A stretch of 64,000 nucleotides of DNA from Natrinema caseinilyticum (GCF_024227435.1 NZ_CP100445.1:62001-126000), one strand, 5' to 3'. Shown: positions 17,839-28,330, counted from the first letter of the stretch. Made by a program: numbers and translations. Notes: generated by a model from the letters alone, not told the origin.

Positions 17839-18507
17839 ATGTTCGGCGACCCCTACTGGTCGTTTCGGCCCCTCCCTCCACGTACCATGTACCCCTTCTC
17901 GAGCGGTCGAACGACGGGTTCGGACGGCGGCGATAGCTTCGACGAACCGGAAACGTCTGTCTCGGCTCGTATCCTAGAGCCGGGGTCCTTTCTCGAGGGT
18001 CACGACGTCCGCGCGGACGGGGATCACGCGGCGTTTCACGACCTCACTCGGGAACTCTTCGAAGGGCGAGGCGTCTACGACGGGACCGTCGGCTACAATC
18101 TGGCGCGGGTCAACCTCGACCGGCGGCATCCGGACGCCGGATCCCGGTACGCGGTCGACGCGGACGACCGCACCGTCCTCCGGGCGGAGTTCAGCCCGAC
18201 CACGGAGTTCTGTCCGCAGGCCGATGCGTTCGTCACGGGGGCGTTTCGGACCTGGAACTGCCTGAGATCCCGACGCGAATACGACCTGGTTCGCGTTCGG
18301 GTCCGATCGACTCACCACCAGTCGACGGCCCTCGACGAGGCGCTCGAGTCACTCGAGACCCGATTCGTCGAGACGGGAGAGACTTCCGGACGATTCTGTC
18401 TGTCGGAGCGGAGAGCGCAGGACACCCCCGTTCGGACCGTGACGATCCGACCGTCGAGTCACCGTTTTGATCGCCATGGAAACAGGTTCGAACGGGAGCC
18501 GTTCTGA
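17839..18507 (+). CDS. Uncharacterised protein, possibly MIP18/DUF59-like
   Basis: About 222 residues; the start is uncertain (ATG 17839 or 17887). The most conserved-looking part, near residues 115-175, reads LRAEFSPTTEFCPQADAFVT, then FRTWNCL, then VRVRVRSTHHQSTALDEALE. This resembles the PT-x(2,3)-C-x(2)-A motif and following H-containing strand of MIP18/CIA2-type iron-sulfur targeting proteins. That comparison is inference from memory and is weak. It lies 6 nt before the membrane-protein gene, so the two are probably co-transcribed. The conserved Cys would be the first residue to test. Confidence 0.5.
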   Translation: MFGDPYWSFRPLPPRTMYPFSSGRTTGSDGGDSFDEPETSVSARILEPGSFLEGHDVRADGDHAAFHDLTRELFEGRGVYDGTVGYNLARVNLDRRHPDAGSRYAVDADDRTVLRAEFSPTTEFCPQADAFVTGAFRTWNCLRSRREYDLVRVRVRSTHHQSTALDEALESLETRFVETGETSGRFCLSERRAQDTPVRTVTIRPSSHRFDRHGNRFEREPF

Positions 18508-18513
18508 TCTGCT

Positions 18514-19725
18514 ATGGTAACGGAGACGGGGAACGCGACCGCGACGGTCACGCGCTGGTCGCGCGCGTTCGTCGCGACCGGGATCGGCTTCTTCGTCGTC
18601 TGGCAGTTCAGTGTGGCGGCGGGGGTCCCTCGAGCGGCGACCGTTCCGATCGGCGTCTCCGGGTTCGTTCTCCACGTCGTCTTCGGGAAGGCCTACACGC
18701 TGGTTCCGTCGTACTTCGCCCGCCGGCTGGCCGTCCCGTACGCGCCGGCGATTCACTTTCCGTTCGCGGTGGTCGGCACGGCCGGCGGGGCCGCCGCCGG
18801 CGCCGGAATCGGGCCCCCAGTCCTCGCGCTCGCCGGTGCCACGAGCTGGTTCGTCGGGTGTCTCGTGTTCGTCACTGCGATCGGCTGGACGGTTCGGGAC
18901 GACCCGACGGGACGTCACACCGGAACCGGGACAGCCGACGCACACCGTGAAACGGTCGATCGACTCGCCAACGCTGCCGTTCCCCTCGTTCTCGCGTATC
19001 TGCTCGTCGGCTCGTCGCGACGCCTGGTCGCCGAACTCGGACTCGAGCCGTCGACCCCGTTCCCGGGACCGGCGACGACCCACCTGCTCGCGGCCGGGAC
19101 GGCGGCGCTCCTCGTGTTCGCGATCGGTTTCCGGCTGTTACCGCGCCTACTGGTCGCCACCCCGAGACCGGAACTCGTCGGCGTCGTGTTGATCGCGGGG
19201 AGCCTCGGTCCCGCGCTGCTCGCGTTCGACTTCCGCGGCGGCCTGCCGTTCCGGATCGGTGCGGGGCTGCAGGCGACCGCTCTCGTCGGCTTCGCCGTCG
19301 CATACGTCGATCTCTCCCGGCAGAGCGACCGCTGTCGGGTCGGTCGCCGGGCGATCCTCGCGGCCGCTTGCTGTGCCGTCCTGATAGCCGCGTTGGGCGT
19401 CGTCTTCGCGTTCGCACCGTCCTCGAACGTCCCGCCGTCCGCATACGTGGCCCATTACCGGCTGGCCGTGGGCGGGTTCGTCGGCCTGACGATCGTCGGC
19501 GTCACCTACCACTTCTATCCGCCGGCAGTCGCGTCCCGAACGGGTATCGACGACCGGACCGCTCGATTGTCGATCGTCGCCCTCGTCGCCGGACTGGGCC
19601 TCGAGGTCGCCGGATTGCTCGCATCGATTGCGGCGCTGGTCGCCATCGGTCGATGGCTCTCCGTTCTCGGCGCAGTGATCTACGCCGACGTTCTCTGGAC
19701 GATCTTTGCCGAGCGAGCGAGGTGA
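18514..19725 (+). CDS. Polytopic membrane protein with repeated His-bearing helices
   Basis: A 403-residue protein with about 12 membrane segments. Three helices begin with His and share an H-x(n)-G-x(n)-P layout: HVVFGKAYTLVPSYF, HLLAAGTAALLVFAIGFRLL(P) and HYRLAVGGFVGLTIVGVTYH(FYP). Such patterns occur in haem-binding membrane proteins of the NnrS and haem-copper oxidase (CcoN/NorB-like) groups, though the full oxidase His set is not evident. It is downstream of the 17839 gene by 6 nt and upstream of a MoaD-like gene. A role in haem or nitrogen-oxide metabolism is suggested only by this pattern and the NirJ-like neighbour. Confidence 0.6.
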   Translation: MVTETGNATATVTRWSRAFVATGIGFFVVWQFSVAAGVPRAATVPIGVSGFVLHVVFGKAYTLVPSYFARRLAVPYAPAIHFPFAVVGTAGGAAAGAGIGPPVLALAGATSWFVGCLVFVTAIGWTVRDDPTGRHTGTGTADAHRETVDRLANAAVPLVLAYLLVGSSRRLVAELGLEPSTPFPGPATTHLLAAGTAALLVFAIGFRLLPRLLVATPRPELVGVVLIAGSLGPALLAFDFRGGLPFRIGAGLQATALVGFAVAYVDLSRQSDRCRVGRRAILAAACCAVLIAALGVVFAFAPSSNVPPSAYVAHYRLAVGGFVGLTIVGVTYHFYPPAVASRTGIDDRTARLSIVALVAGLGLEVAGLLASIAALVAIGRWLSVLGAVIYADVLWTIFAERAR

Positions 19726-20135
19726 TCCGGTTTCCCCGGCCGGTACGAACTCGAGTCACGTCGCTCCCGTTCTCGTCAGCGTCCCGGATCGAACGACCGC
19801 GGGTGACGGGACGTCTCGGATCGCGAGAGGCGACGCACACGGCGCACCACGCGGGTTCCATCGGCAACCGCTGGTGAAACGGTCGATCGACGCCGTCCCG
19901 ACGGGAGGGCCCGAGAATCGTCCCAGTGCCGTTTCGGCGGGACGGCGGGCTCGCCCGGGTCACCCGCGGTCGGTTCCGTTTCGGACGCGGGGGCGCTCGC
20001 GAGGACGCCGGTGGGGCCGTAACTCGCCCGGAATCAGGTCATGCCACGTGAGTGGACCGCGACCGACGTGCGATACGTCCCGAACACGTTCGCAACTGGG
20101 TGTTTCCCCGCTCGGCCCGTATCGTCACCGAAGCA
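19726..20135. other. Intergenic region before the MoaD-like gene
   Basis: About 410 bp of GC-rich sequence. Frames crossing it are Arg/Ser/Pro-rich with no family resemblance, and no clear TATA box or RNA structure was recognised. Confidence 0.35.
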
Positions 20136-20585
20136 ATGAGACCGGATCGAGCGACCACCGCAGAACCGCAATCCGCGACGACCGCTCGCACGGACCGAGA
20201 CGTGGCGGTCGATTCGAATCGAGCGACGACTACCGTCACCGTTCGGTGTACCGGTCACGTCCGCGACGCCGTCGGGGCCCACGAACTCGAGTTCGCCTTC
20301 GAGGGCGACCGACTTCGGGACTTTCTCGAGTCGTTTTTCGACGTCTACGATCTCGAGGACATGCTCATCGCCGAGACCGAAGCGGACGCCGCCCACAGCG
20401 GGTGGGCACCGGTGCCGGACGACTTGCCGGGCACCTGGCGCAAGAATCCGGAGGGAGAGCAGACGCGGCCGTACGCCCGCGTCTGTATCAACGGCCGGTT
20501 CAACGAACACCTCGGCGGATTCGAAGCCGGCCTCGAGGACGGCGACCGCGTCGCGCTCATCTATCCGTTCATGTTCTGTTGTTGA
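20136..20585 (+). CDS. MoaD/ThiS-like beta-grasp protein ending in Cys-Cys
   Basis: A 149-residue protein. After a Thr/Ala/Arg-rich N-terminal leader (residues 1-32) it reads TTTVTVRCTGHVRDAVGAHE, then a long insertion, and ends RVCINGRFNEHLGGFEAGLE-DGDRVALIYPFMFCC. The late part matches the ubiquitin-like MoaD/ThiS fold (V-x-x-NGR, L-x-DGD-x-V-x-x-x-P). Canonical sulfur carriers end in Gly-Gly, which is adenylated by an E1-like enzyme; here the last two residues are Cys-Cys. It cannot therefore act by the standard C-terminal Gly thiocarboxylate chemistry. It sits tail to tail with the NirJ-like radical SAM gene. Confidence 0.65.
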   Translation: MRPDRATTAEPQSATTARTDRDVAVDSNRATTTVTVRCTGHVRDAVGAHELEFAFEGDRLRDFLESFFDVYDLEDMLIAETEADAAHSGWAPVPDDLPGTWRKNPEGEQTRPYARVCINGRFNEHLGGFEAGLEDGDRVALIYPFMFCC

Positions 20586-20720
20586 CCGGTACGGAAACCG
20601 AGTCGGTCTTCGCACACTGGCGACGGCGTCGTGAACGCTGTCCCGGGAGGACGACACCCCCGGAAGTGGCCGACTCGCGCTGGACCCGTTCGAGACGCCG
20701 CGTGCGGGACGCTACGGCGG

Positions 20721-21932
20721 TCAGTCGGCGGCACCGCCGGCGATCGGTTCCGCGCCGCGTACTTCGTCGTCGCGGAGATAACACTGCGGGTCGGGAGCGA
20801 ACAGGTCACCCGTCATCGAGAGCGCCCGCAACCGCGACGCGCCCCGACAAATCGAGCGGTACCGACAGTCAGCGCACTTCCCCGTCAACCGCTGCTCACG
20901 GTCACGAAGCGCGGCGACCAGCGGGTTGGAGTCGTCCTCCCAGATCTCGCCGAACGGCCGGTCGCGGACGTTGCCAAGGCTGTAGCCCTGCCAGAACTGC
21001 GTCGGATGGACGTTCCCCTGGTAATCGACGTCGGCGATGCGCTCGGCCGTCGGATCGCCGCCGTTTCGCTCGAGATACTCGTAGACCGCCGTCGCCTTCG
21101 CATCCCCGAACGTTTCGCGGGCGTATTCGACGAGGAACGCGGCGTCGGCGTAGTTCCCGACCAGCAGCGTCTCGATCTCCTCGCCCCGGTCGTGGTACTC
21201 GAGCGTGAGGTCCGCCACCCGTTCGACCGCGTCTCGTTTTTCTCTGGGCGAGAGATCGGCGTCGGCGATCTCGGCCCCGCGGCCCCCGTAATCGAGGTGG
21301 TAGAAGCAGAATCTGTCGAGACCCCTGTCGACGAGCAGGTCGACGACCCCCTCGAGATCGGGCGCGTTCGCCTCGGTGATCGTGTACCGCAGGCCCGTTT
21401 TGAGGCCGACTGCGAGGCAGTTTTCGATACCCCGGACGGCCGCATCGAACGCGCCGTCCGAGCCCCGAAAGCGGTCGTTCCGTTCGGGGAGGCCGTCGAC
21501 GGAGATACCGGCGTACTGGAGACCGGCGTCTCGCAACGCCGCAGCCCGTTCTCGAGTCAACAGGGTGCCGTTCGAGGACAGCACCGGCCGAAGGCCGAGT
21601 TCGGATGCGTAGGCTACGAGTTCGGTCAGATCGTCGCGCACGAGCGGCTCACCGCCGGAGAATAGCACGACCGGAACGTCGTAGGCTGCGAGCTGATCGA
21701 GGAACGTCCGTCCCTCGGCGGTCGTGAACTCGCCGGAACCGGGTTCGGACTGCGCGCCCGCGTAACAGTGCGAACAATAGAGGTTACAGCGACGGGTCGT
21801 GTTCCAGACGACCACCGGTCGGTGTTGTTTTTCCGCGCTGATCTGTGGCTTCTCGGAGTCGGCGGCCGCGTCGTAGCGCAAGCCGTCACCCTCCGCATCG
21901 AGGTCACACAGGAGTTTGCTGATCGAAATCAC
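20721..21932 (-). CDS. Radical SAM/SPASM enzyme, NirJ/AhbD-like
   Basis: A 403-residue radical SAM protein. Its N terminus (MISISKLLCDLDAEGDGLRY) resembles the lead segment of NirJ/AhbC/AhbD enzymes acting on haem d1 or haem b precursors. The [4Fe-4S] motif CNLYCSHC gives Cys 49, 53 and 56, followed by SAM-binding VVLFSGGEPL. The C-terminal SPASM region has CADCRYRSICRGASR and a final Cys near DPQC for auxiliary clusters. The start overlaps the stop of the small partner gene (ATGA), so the pair is translationally coupled. The substrate may be a tetrapyrrole or the partner protein; sequence alone does not decide. Confidence 0.82.
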   Translation of the reverse strand: MISISKLLCDLDAEGDGLRYDAAADSEKPQISAEKQHRPVVVWNTTRRCNLYCSHCYAGAQSEPGSGEFTTAEGRTFLDQLAAYDVPVVLFSGGEPLVRDDLTELVAYASELGLRPVLSSNGTLLTRERAAALRDAGLQYAGISVDGLPERNDRFRGSDGAFDAAVRGIENCLAVGLKTGLRYTITEANAPDLEGVVDLLVDRGLDRFCFYHLDYGGRGAEIADADLSPREKRDAVERVADLTLEYHDRGEEIETLLVGNYADAAFLVEYARETFGDAKATAVYEYLERNGGDPTAERIADVDYQGNVHPTQFWQGYSLGNVRDRPFGEIWEDDSNPLVAALRDREQRLTGKCADCRYRSICRGASRLRALSMTGDLFAPDPQCYLRDDEVRGAEPIAGGAAD

Positions 21933-22315
21933 GCGTTTCTCGCCTCCGAATGCGCCGTCGGTTCGTCGTCAGTTCGCGGGTCACCGCGTCGCTCATCGGC
22001 GCGTGTCCCTTCGTCGACGGTGTCGCCACCGCCTTCGTCACCGGCGATCCCGTCCCGCCGGTCGTCGGCCGCATCCGCGAGTCCGCGCGTCGAATATCGA
22101 TCGACCGCCTCGGCGGGACAGAGCCAGACGTCCACGGCGTCCCGGTCGAACAACCGTGACGCATGTTCGTGCGCTTCCGTTCCGCTCGCGGCGGCGACGC
22201 TGCCGACGTGTCGCATCGGATCGCTCGCCTCGTCGCGGACGAACACCTCCCACTGAGGGGTCGGATTTCCGCGTCCGTCACTCGCGACGTGCGAGCGGCG
22301 TGTCTTCTCTCCCAT
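21929..22315 (-). CDS. Radical SAM partner protein, Htur_1727-like, PaaB-like core
   Basis: A 128-residue protein. Its core (residues 20-77) reads PQWEVFVRDEASDPMRHVGS, then SGTEAHEHASRLF and VDVWLCPAEAVDRYSTR, matching as I recall the haloarchaeal 'rSAM-partnered, Htur_1727 family'. The same core also looks like PaaB of phenylacetyl-CoA oxygenase (WEVFV-x(n)-HVGS-x(n)-A-x-x-A-x(n)-W-x-x-P). It has a single cysteine (Cys66). Residues 78-128 form an Asp/Gly-rich low-complexity tail. It is first in the operon, coupled by ATGA overlap to the NirJ-like enzyme and divergent (147 bp) from the second radical SAM gene. The ATG at 22315 (MGEKTRRS) is the family-like start. Confidence 0.75.
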   Translation of the reverse strand: MGEKTRRSHVASDGRGNPTPQWEVFVRDEASDPMRHVGSVAAASGTEAHEHASRLFDRDAVDVWLCPAEAVDRYSTRGLADAADDRRDGIAGDEGGGDTVDEGTRADERRGDPRTDDEPTAHSEARNA

Positions 22316-22462
22316 ATCTACCCCTTCGACACGAACCGGAAGGCCGTTGTGCCACCTCCCACCGCGTGGGAACACCGGCTCGAGCCGTCGAACATCTTCC
22401 CGTCTTCCCAGCGGTCGGGAACGAGAGCGGCGCTTTCGGCGATCGCGGCCCACCCTTCGACA

Positions 22463-23617
22463 ATGCGCCCCGAATCCCTCGATACGTCCGAGCGACCGCT
22501 GGTCCTGATCTGGGAGCTCACCCAGGCCTGTGGGCTCGCCTGCGACCACTGTCGAGCCGACGCCAGACCGCAGCGCCACCCCGAGGAACTCTCGACGGCC
22601 GAGGGCAAACGGTTGCTCGAGGACGCGGCCGAGTTCGGCGACGGCCAACTGGTCGTCCTCTCGGGCGGCGACCCGCTCGTCCGGGACGACGTCTCGGAAC
22701 TGATCGCCCACGGCGACGACCGCGGGTTGCGGATGACGATCACGCCCAGCGGCACGGGATCGCTCACCGCCGGTCGAATCGCCGAGATGGCCGACGCGGG
22801 GCTCAGACGAATGGCCGTCAGTCTCGACGGCGCATCGCCCGAAACGCACGACGCCTTCCGGGGCGAGGACGGCAGCTTCGACGAGACGATACGGGCCGTG
22901 GAAGGCGCCCGCGCGAGTGGCGTCCCCGTTCAGGTCAACACGACCGTCTGCCGCCGGACCGTCGACGAACTCCCCGCGATCCGGGAACTACTGACTGAGA
23001 TCGGGGCCGTCATGTGGAGCGTCTTCTTCCTCGTCCAGATCGGTCGCGGCCGAGTCCTCGAGCCTGTCGCCCCCCGTCGGGCGGACGCGGTGATGGAGTG
23101 GTTACACGACGTAAGCGAGACGGAACCGTTCGGTCTCAAGACGACCGAAGCCCCGCAGTATCGGCGGGTTGCGATCCAGCGTCGGATGGCCGCAGACGGG
23201 GTGAGGGATGGTGCGGTCGGCCCGGGGAGGACTGACACCGGGGACGGTCCCGGTCCCGGTATCGAGCGCCGTACCGGCATCGTCGCTGGCGACGGCTTCG
23301 CGTTCGTCAGCCACACGGGAGAGGTGTTTCCGTCCGGTTTCCTCCCGGAATCGGCGGGCAACGTACGCGGTCGACCGGTGACGGAGCTCTATCGCGAGTC
23401 GGCCCTGTTCCGATCGCTGCGTGACCGCGAACGACTCGAGGGCAAGTGCGGCGCCTGTTCGTACCGCCACGTCTGTGGCGGCAGTCGCTCGCGAGCGTTC
23501 GCTCACACCGGTGATCCGTTCGCGAGCGATCCGCTGTGTCCGTACGTTCCCGACGGCTACGACGGCCCGCTGCCGTGGGACGGCGACGAGCGTGGGCGTC
23601 CCTCGGCCGACGGCTGA
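22463..23617 (+). CDS. Radical SAM/SPASM enzyme of the TIGR04053-like type
   Basis: A 384-residue protein starting MRPESLDTSERPLVLIWELT. The cluster motif CGLACDHC supplies Cys 23, 27 and 30, with LVVLSGGDPLV as the SAM-binding strand. SPASM cysteines follow in CGACSYRHVCGGSRSRAFAH and SDPLCPYVP. The opening 'ERPL-x-x-W-E-x-T-x-A-C' is the signature I associate with the TIGR04053 family, often found near haem-biosynthesis-like radical SAM genes and, in haloarchaea, near Htur_1727 partners. An insertion rich in Gly/Asp/Arg (about residues 250-275) separates the core from SPASM. The ATG at 22463 avoids a long Arg/Pro-rich upstream extension. Confidence 0.8.
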   Translation: MRPESLDTSERPLVLIWELTQACGLACDHCRADARPQRHPEELSTAEGKRLLEDAAEFGDGQLVVLSGGDPLVRDDVSELIAHGDDRGLRMTITPSGTGSLTAGRIAEMADAGLRRMAVSLDGASPETHDAFRGEDGSFDETIRAVEGARASGVPVQVNTTVCRRTVDELPAIRELLTEIGAVMWSVFFLVQIGRGRVLEPVAPRRADAVMEWLHDVSETEPFGLKTTEAPQYRRVAIQRRMAADGVRDGAVGPGRTDTGDGPGPGIERRTGIVAGDGFAFVSHTGEVFPSGFLPESAGNVRGRPVTELYRESALFRSLRDRERLEGKCGACSYRHVCGGSRSRAFAHTGDPFASDPLCPYVPDGYDGPLPWDGDERGRPSADG

Positions 23618-23673
23618 ATTCCGCGGGCGATCTTTCACGGGCACGAAATCGAGAGAAGCGCGACGAGACCAGC

Positions 23674-24612
23674 CTACTCGGCCGTATCGACACGATGGGA
23701 ATACGGCGTGACCTGCTTGAACACCTTCGTGAAGAGATAATCCGCGAGCTGGGGCGCCCCGAGAAGGGCGACGACGGTGATGATCCCCTGGATCGGCCCG
23801 ATGCGCTGGGCGAAGTGAATGCTGACGGCGAGGACGATCGCGACCCAGCCGACGAGAAGCAGGATCGGTTTGATGAACGCGACGTACGAGAACGAGGAGA
23901 CGAGAACGCTCGCGATAGTGGTATTACTCGTCGTTTGTGCGACGTCGTCCGAGAGCGAATCGAGTCTGTGGTGCGTCTGGTCGGAGAGGTGTTCGATGAG
24001 TGCGCCCGCGAACGGAACGAAGGTTCGGTCCAGGCTTTCTTCCGGCGTCTCGGATTGGCTGACGTTCGCGACGTACCTGTGGACGGCCGGCGTAACGTGC
24101 GGAGAAATGATCGACTGCTTCGAAAACGGATACGGCGAGAAGGAGCTATCGAGCGATCGATCTAGCTTTCGGAGATGGCTGATCGTCGTCGCGATGTTCT
24201 CTTCTTCTTCGTACTCTTCGATTGCCCTCGCGAGGTGATACTCCGCGAGCATCCGCTCCGAGAAATCGAGGTCGATCGCTTTCTTGGACAATGCGAGAAT
24301 AACGAGCGTCAATCCGAGCGAGATCGCCCCACAGACGGCCGTCGCCGGGAGGATGAGTTCCTCCGGAACGTCGAACCCGACCGCGGGAATCGAGGCGATG
24401 TCGGTCACGAGAAGCACGCCGTAGAACGTCAGCGCGAAGAACAACGCGAACGCCTGGATCGAAACCTTCGACAGCGTTTTCGTGAGTACGTACTCCTTGA
24501 CGTGATCCTGGTTTGCGAACACCGAACCAGTGAACTTGCGTATTCGTTCGTGCGTTTCTTCTTCGGGTTCGAACTGCTCGTCTTCCCCCCAGTGTACCAT
24601 TTCTTCGCTCAT
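23674..24612 (-). CDS. Uncharacterised four-helix membrane protein
   Basis: About 312 residues if started at MSEEMVHWGEDEQFEPEEET (24612); an upstream in-frame Met at 24678 is possible. An acidic cytosolic N terminus is followed by two hydrophobic segments (around AFALFFALTFYGVLLVTDIA and LPATAVCGAISLGLTLVILA). A charged central domain of about 120 residues comes next, then two more membrane segments (ILLLVGWVAIVLAVSI and GIITVVALLGAPQLADYLF). No family recognised. AT-rich DNA at 24680-24715 probably holds its promoter. Confidence 0.6.
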   Translation of the reverse strand: MSEEMVHWGEDEQFEPEEETHERIRKFTGSVFANQDHVKEYVLTKTLSKVSIQAFALFFALTFYGVLLVTDIASIPAVGFDVPEELILPATAVCGAISLGLTLVILALSKKAIDLDFSERMLAEYHLARAIEEYEEEENIATTISHLRKLDRSLDSSFSPYPFSKQSIISPHVTPAVHRYVANVSQSETPEESLDRTFVPFAGALIEHLSDQTHHRLDSLSDDVAQTTSNTTIASVLVSSFSYVAFIKPILLLVGWVAIVLAVSIHFAQRIGPIQGIITVVALLGAPQLADYLFTKVFKQVTPYSHRVDTAE

Positions 24613-25058
24613 AATCTGATAGGTATTGCCGGCCCCGTTGTTCTCGAATCCGGCCGCTATCCATATTGTCCCATGCACTACTTATAATTTTCTTTTAATA
24701 CAATTAATTAAAATACGTCCAATCTGTGAAACGGTACTCGCGTTGAGAATAGTGCTGATAGCATCTCCTCGGTGACGTTTCGGAGGGGGCGAGAGGATGA
24801 CACCGAACAGACGGCTGATCGACGAGCGTTACTATCTGATAGCTGATAATGCTTCAGCACTGCCTGGAAGCCGAATCCACTCGAGCGAGAACGAAACCAG
24901 TTCGCTCGTGGTTCCCGTCGTGAGTGCCGGTTCTGAAACCGAACAGTGACGGGTCACCACGCGAAATCGTCTCGAGCGCCGATGGCGGTGAAGCGACGAT
25001 TCCGCTTCGGTCGCGGGGGCGTTGGCCTCGACGGACCCGCGGGCAGCGACGGTGTCGG
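24613..25058. other. Intergenic region with AT-rich promoter
   Basis: About 446 bp. The AT-rich block at 24680-24715 contains several TATA-like sequences suited to the minus-strand membrane-protein gene. The remainder up to the pccA stop shows nothing recognisable. Confidence 0.4.
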
Positions 25059-26894
<1,836 letters not shown>

Positions 26895-27127
26895 TCCTGT
26901 GAGAACCGTCGTGAGGGGCCTACCTTACTTTTTCGCAACGGGTTCGACGACGCGGCCCATCGAACACGTTGGTACGACGATAGTATCGCGTCGGGCACCG
27001 ATCGGTCCTCGTCGGCAGTGGCCACGACACGGTCCGCAAGCACCGATAGAACGGCCAAATTTGACCTGAGACTGCCCACTCTCGTGTTACTAGATGACAC
27101 GGTGGTTGGTATGCATGGACAAGCGTT

Positions 27128-28330
27128 ATGCGGTTCGATCCCCTGAAGCACATGATGTATCCACTGGTACTCGTTCCGGCGCAACTCCAGTCGGTTCTCG
27201 AGGAACCGCTCCTGCTCGTCGGACTGGTCGTTCTCGTGCTCGTGCTCGTTACGGTCTGGCAGATCGTCGAGATCGTCGACGCCTACGACAAAGCTGCACT
27301 GACCGTCTTCGGCGAGTACCGCGGGCTGCTCGAACCCGGGCTCAACATCGTGCCGCCGTTCGTCTCGCGGGTGTACACCTTCGACATGCGGACGCAGACG
27401 ATCGACGTCCCGTCCCAGGAGGCGATCACACGGGATAACTCGCCGGTCACGGCCGACGCAGTCGTCTACATTCGCGTCATGAACGCCGAACGAGCGTTTC
27501 TCCAGGTCGACGACTATCAGCGGGCCGTCTCGAACCTCGCGCAGACGACGCTTCGGGCCGTCCTTGGAGACATGGAACTCGACGACACGCTCAGTCGGCG
27601 GGAGTTGATCAACGAGCGGATCCGTACCGAACTCGACGAACCGACCGACGAGTGGGGGATTCGCGTCGAGTCCGTCGAAGTTCGCGAGGTCACGCCCTCC
27701 CAGGGCGTGAAAGGTGCGATGGAACAGCAAACGTCCGCCGAACGTCGGCGACGCGCAATGATCCTCGAGGCCCAGGGTGATCGGCGCAGCGCCGTCGAAC
27801 GAGCGGAGGGCGAGAAACAGTCGAACATCATCCGCGCTCAGGGGAAGAAACAAAGTCAGATCCTCGAGTCGCAGGGCGACGCCATTTCGACCGTGCTACG
27901 AGCGCGCGCCGCCGAATCGATGGGCGAACGCGCGGTCATCGACAAAGGCATGGAGACGCTCACGGAGATCGGCCAGGGCGAATCGACGACGTTCGTCCTG
28001 CCACAGGAACTCTCCTCGCTGGTCGGCCGCTACGGCAAGCACCTCTCGGGCAGCGACGTCACGGAGAACGGTGCCGAACTCGAGAGCCGCGAGTTCGACG
28101 AGGAGACCCGGGAGCTGATCGGGCTGGACGACATCGCGGAGATCATCGGCGAAATCGATCGAGAGGCGACGATGGACGTCGAAGCGATGGAGCAGGAAGC
28201 CCGGGCGATCCAGGAGGGCGAGGACATGGGGTCGGACCGGGGCACGGGCATCGATATTTCCGAGACGGGAAGCGACCTCTCCGAGACGGAAACCGAAGCC
28301 GGTCCGGAGTCCGACTCCGGATCGGAGTAA
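27128..28330 (+). CDS. SPFH/band 7 (stomatin-prohibitin type) membrane protein
   Basis: A 400-residue protein with an N-terminal membrane segment (about residues 25-45, LLLVGLVVLVLVLVTVWQIV). The SPFH domain follows (about 50-200: YRGLLEPGLNIVPPFVSRVY, TRDNSPVTADAVVYIRV, NLAQTTLRAVLGDMELDDTL), then a helical QTSAERRRRAMILEAQGDRR segment and a long acidic tail. Such proteins scaffold membrane microdomains and regulate membrane proteases; no NfeD-type partner is adjacent. Start 27128 is taken, although a Met eight codons later is possible. Confidence 0.9.
   Translation: MRFDPLKHMMYPLVLVPAQLQSVLEEPLLLVGLVVLVLVLVTVWQIVEIVDAYDKAALTVFGEYRGLLEPGLNIVPPFVSRVYTFDMRTQTIDVPSQEAITRDNSPVTADAVVYIRVMNAERAFLQVDDYQRAVSNLAQTTLRAVLGDMELDDTLSRRELINERIRTELDEPTDEWGIRVESVEVREVTPSQGVKGAMEQQTSAERRRRAMILEAQGDRRSAVERAEGEKQSNIIRAQGKKQSQILESQGDAISTVLRARAAESMGERAVIDKGMETLTEIGQGESTTFVLPQELSSLVGRYGKHLSGSDVTENGAELESREFDEETRELIGLDDIAEIIGEIDREATMDVEAMEQEARAIQEGEDMGSDRGTGIDISETGSDLSETETEAGPESDSGSE

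Noticed and set aside
20721..21932. Naming the radical SAM gene nirJ or ahbD
   Set aside because: The N-terminal resemblance is real, but substrate specificity cannot be read from sequence and the partner gene suggests a different role.
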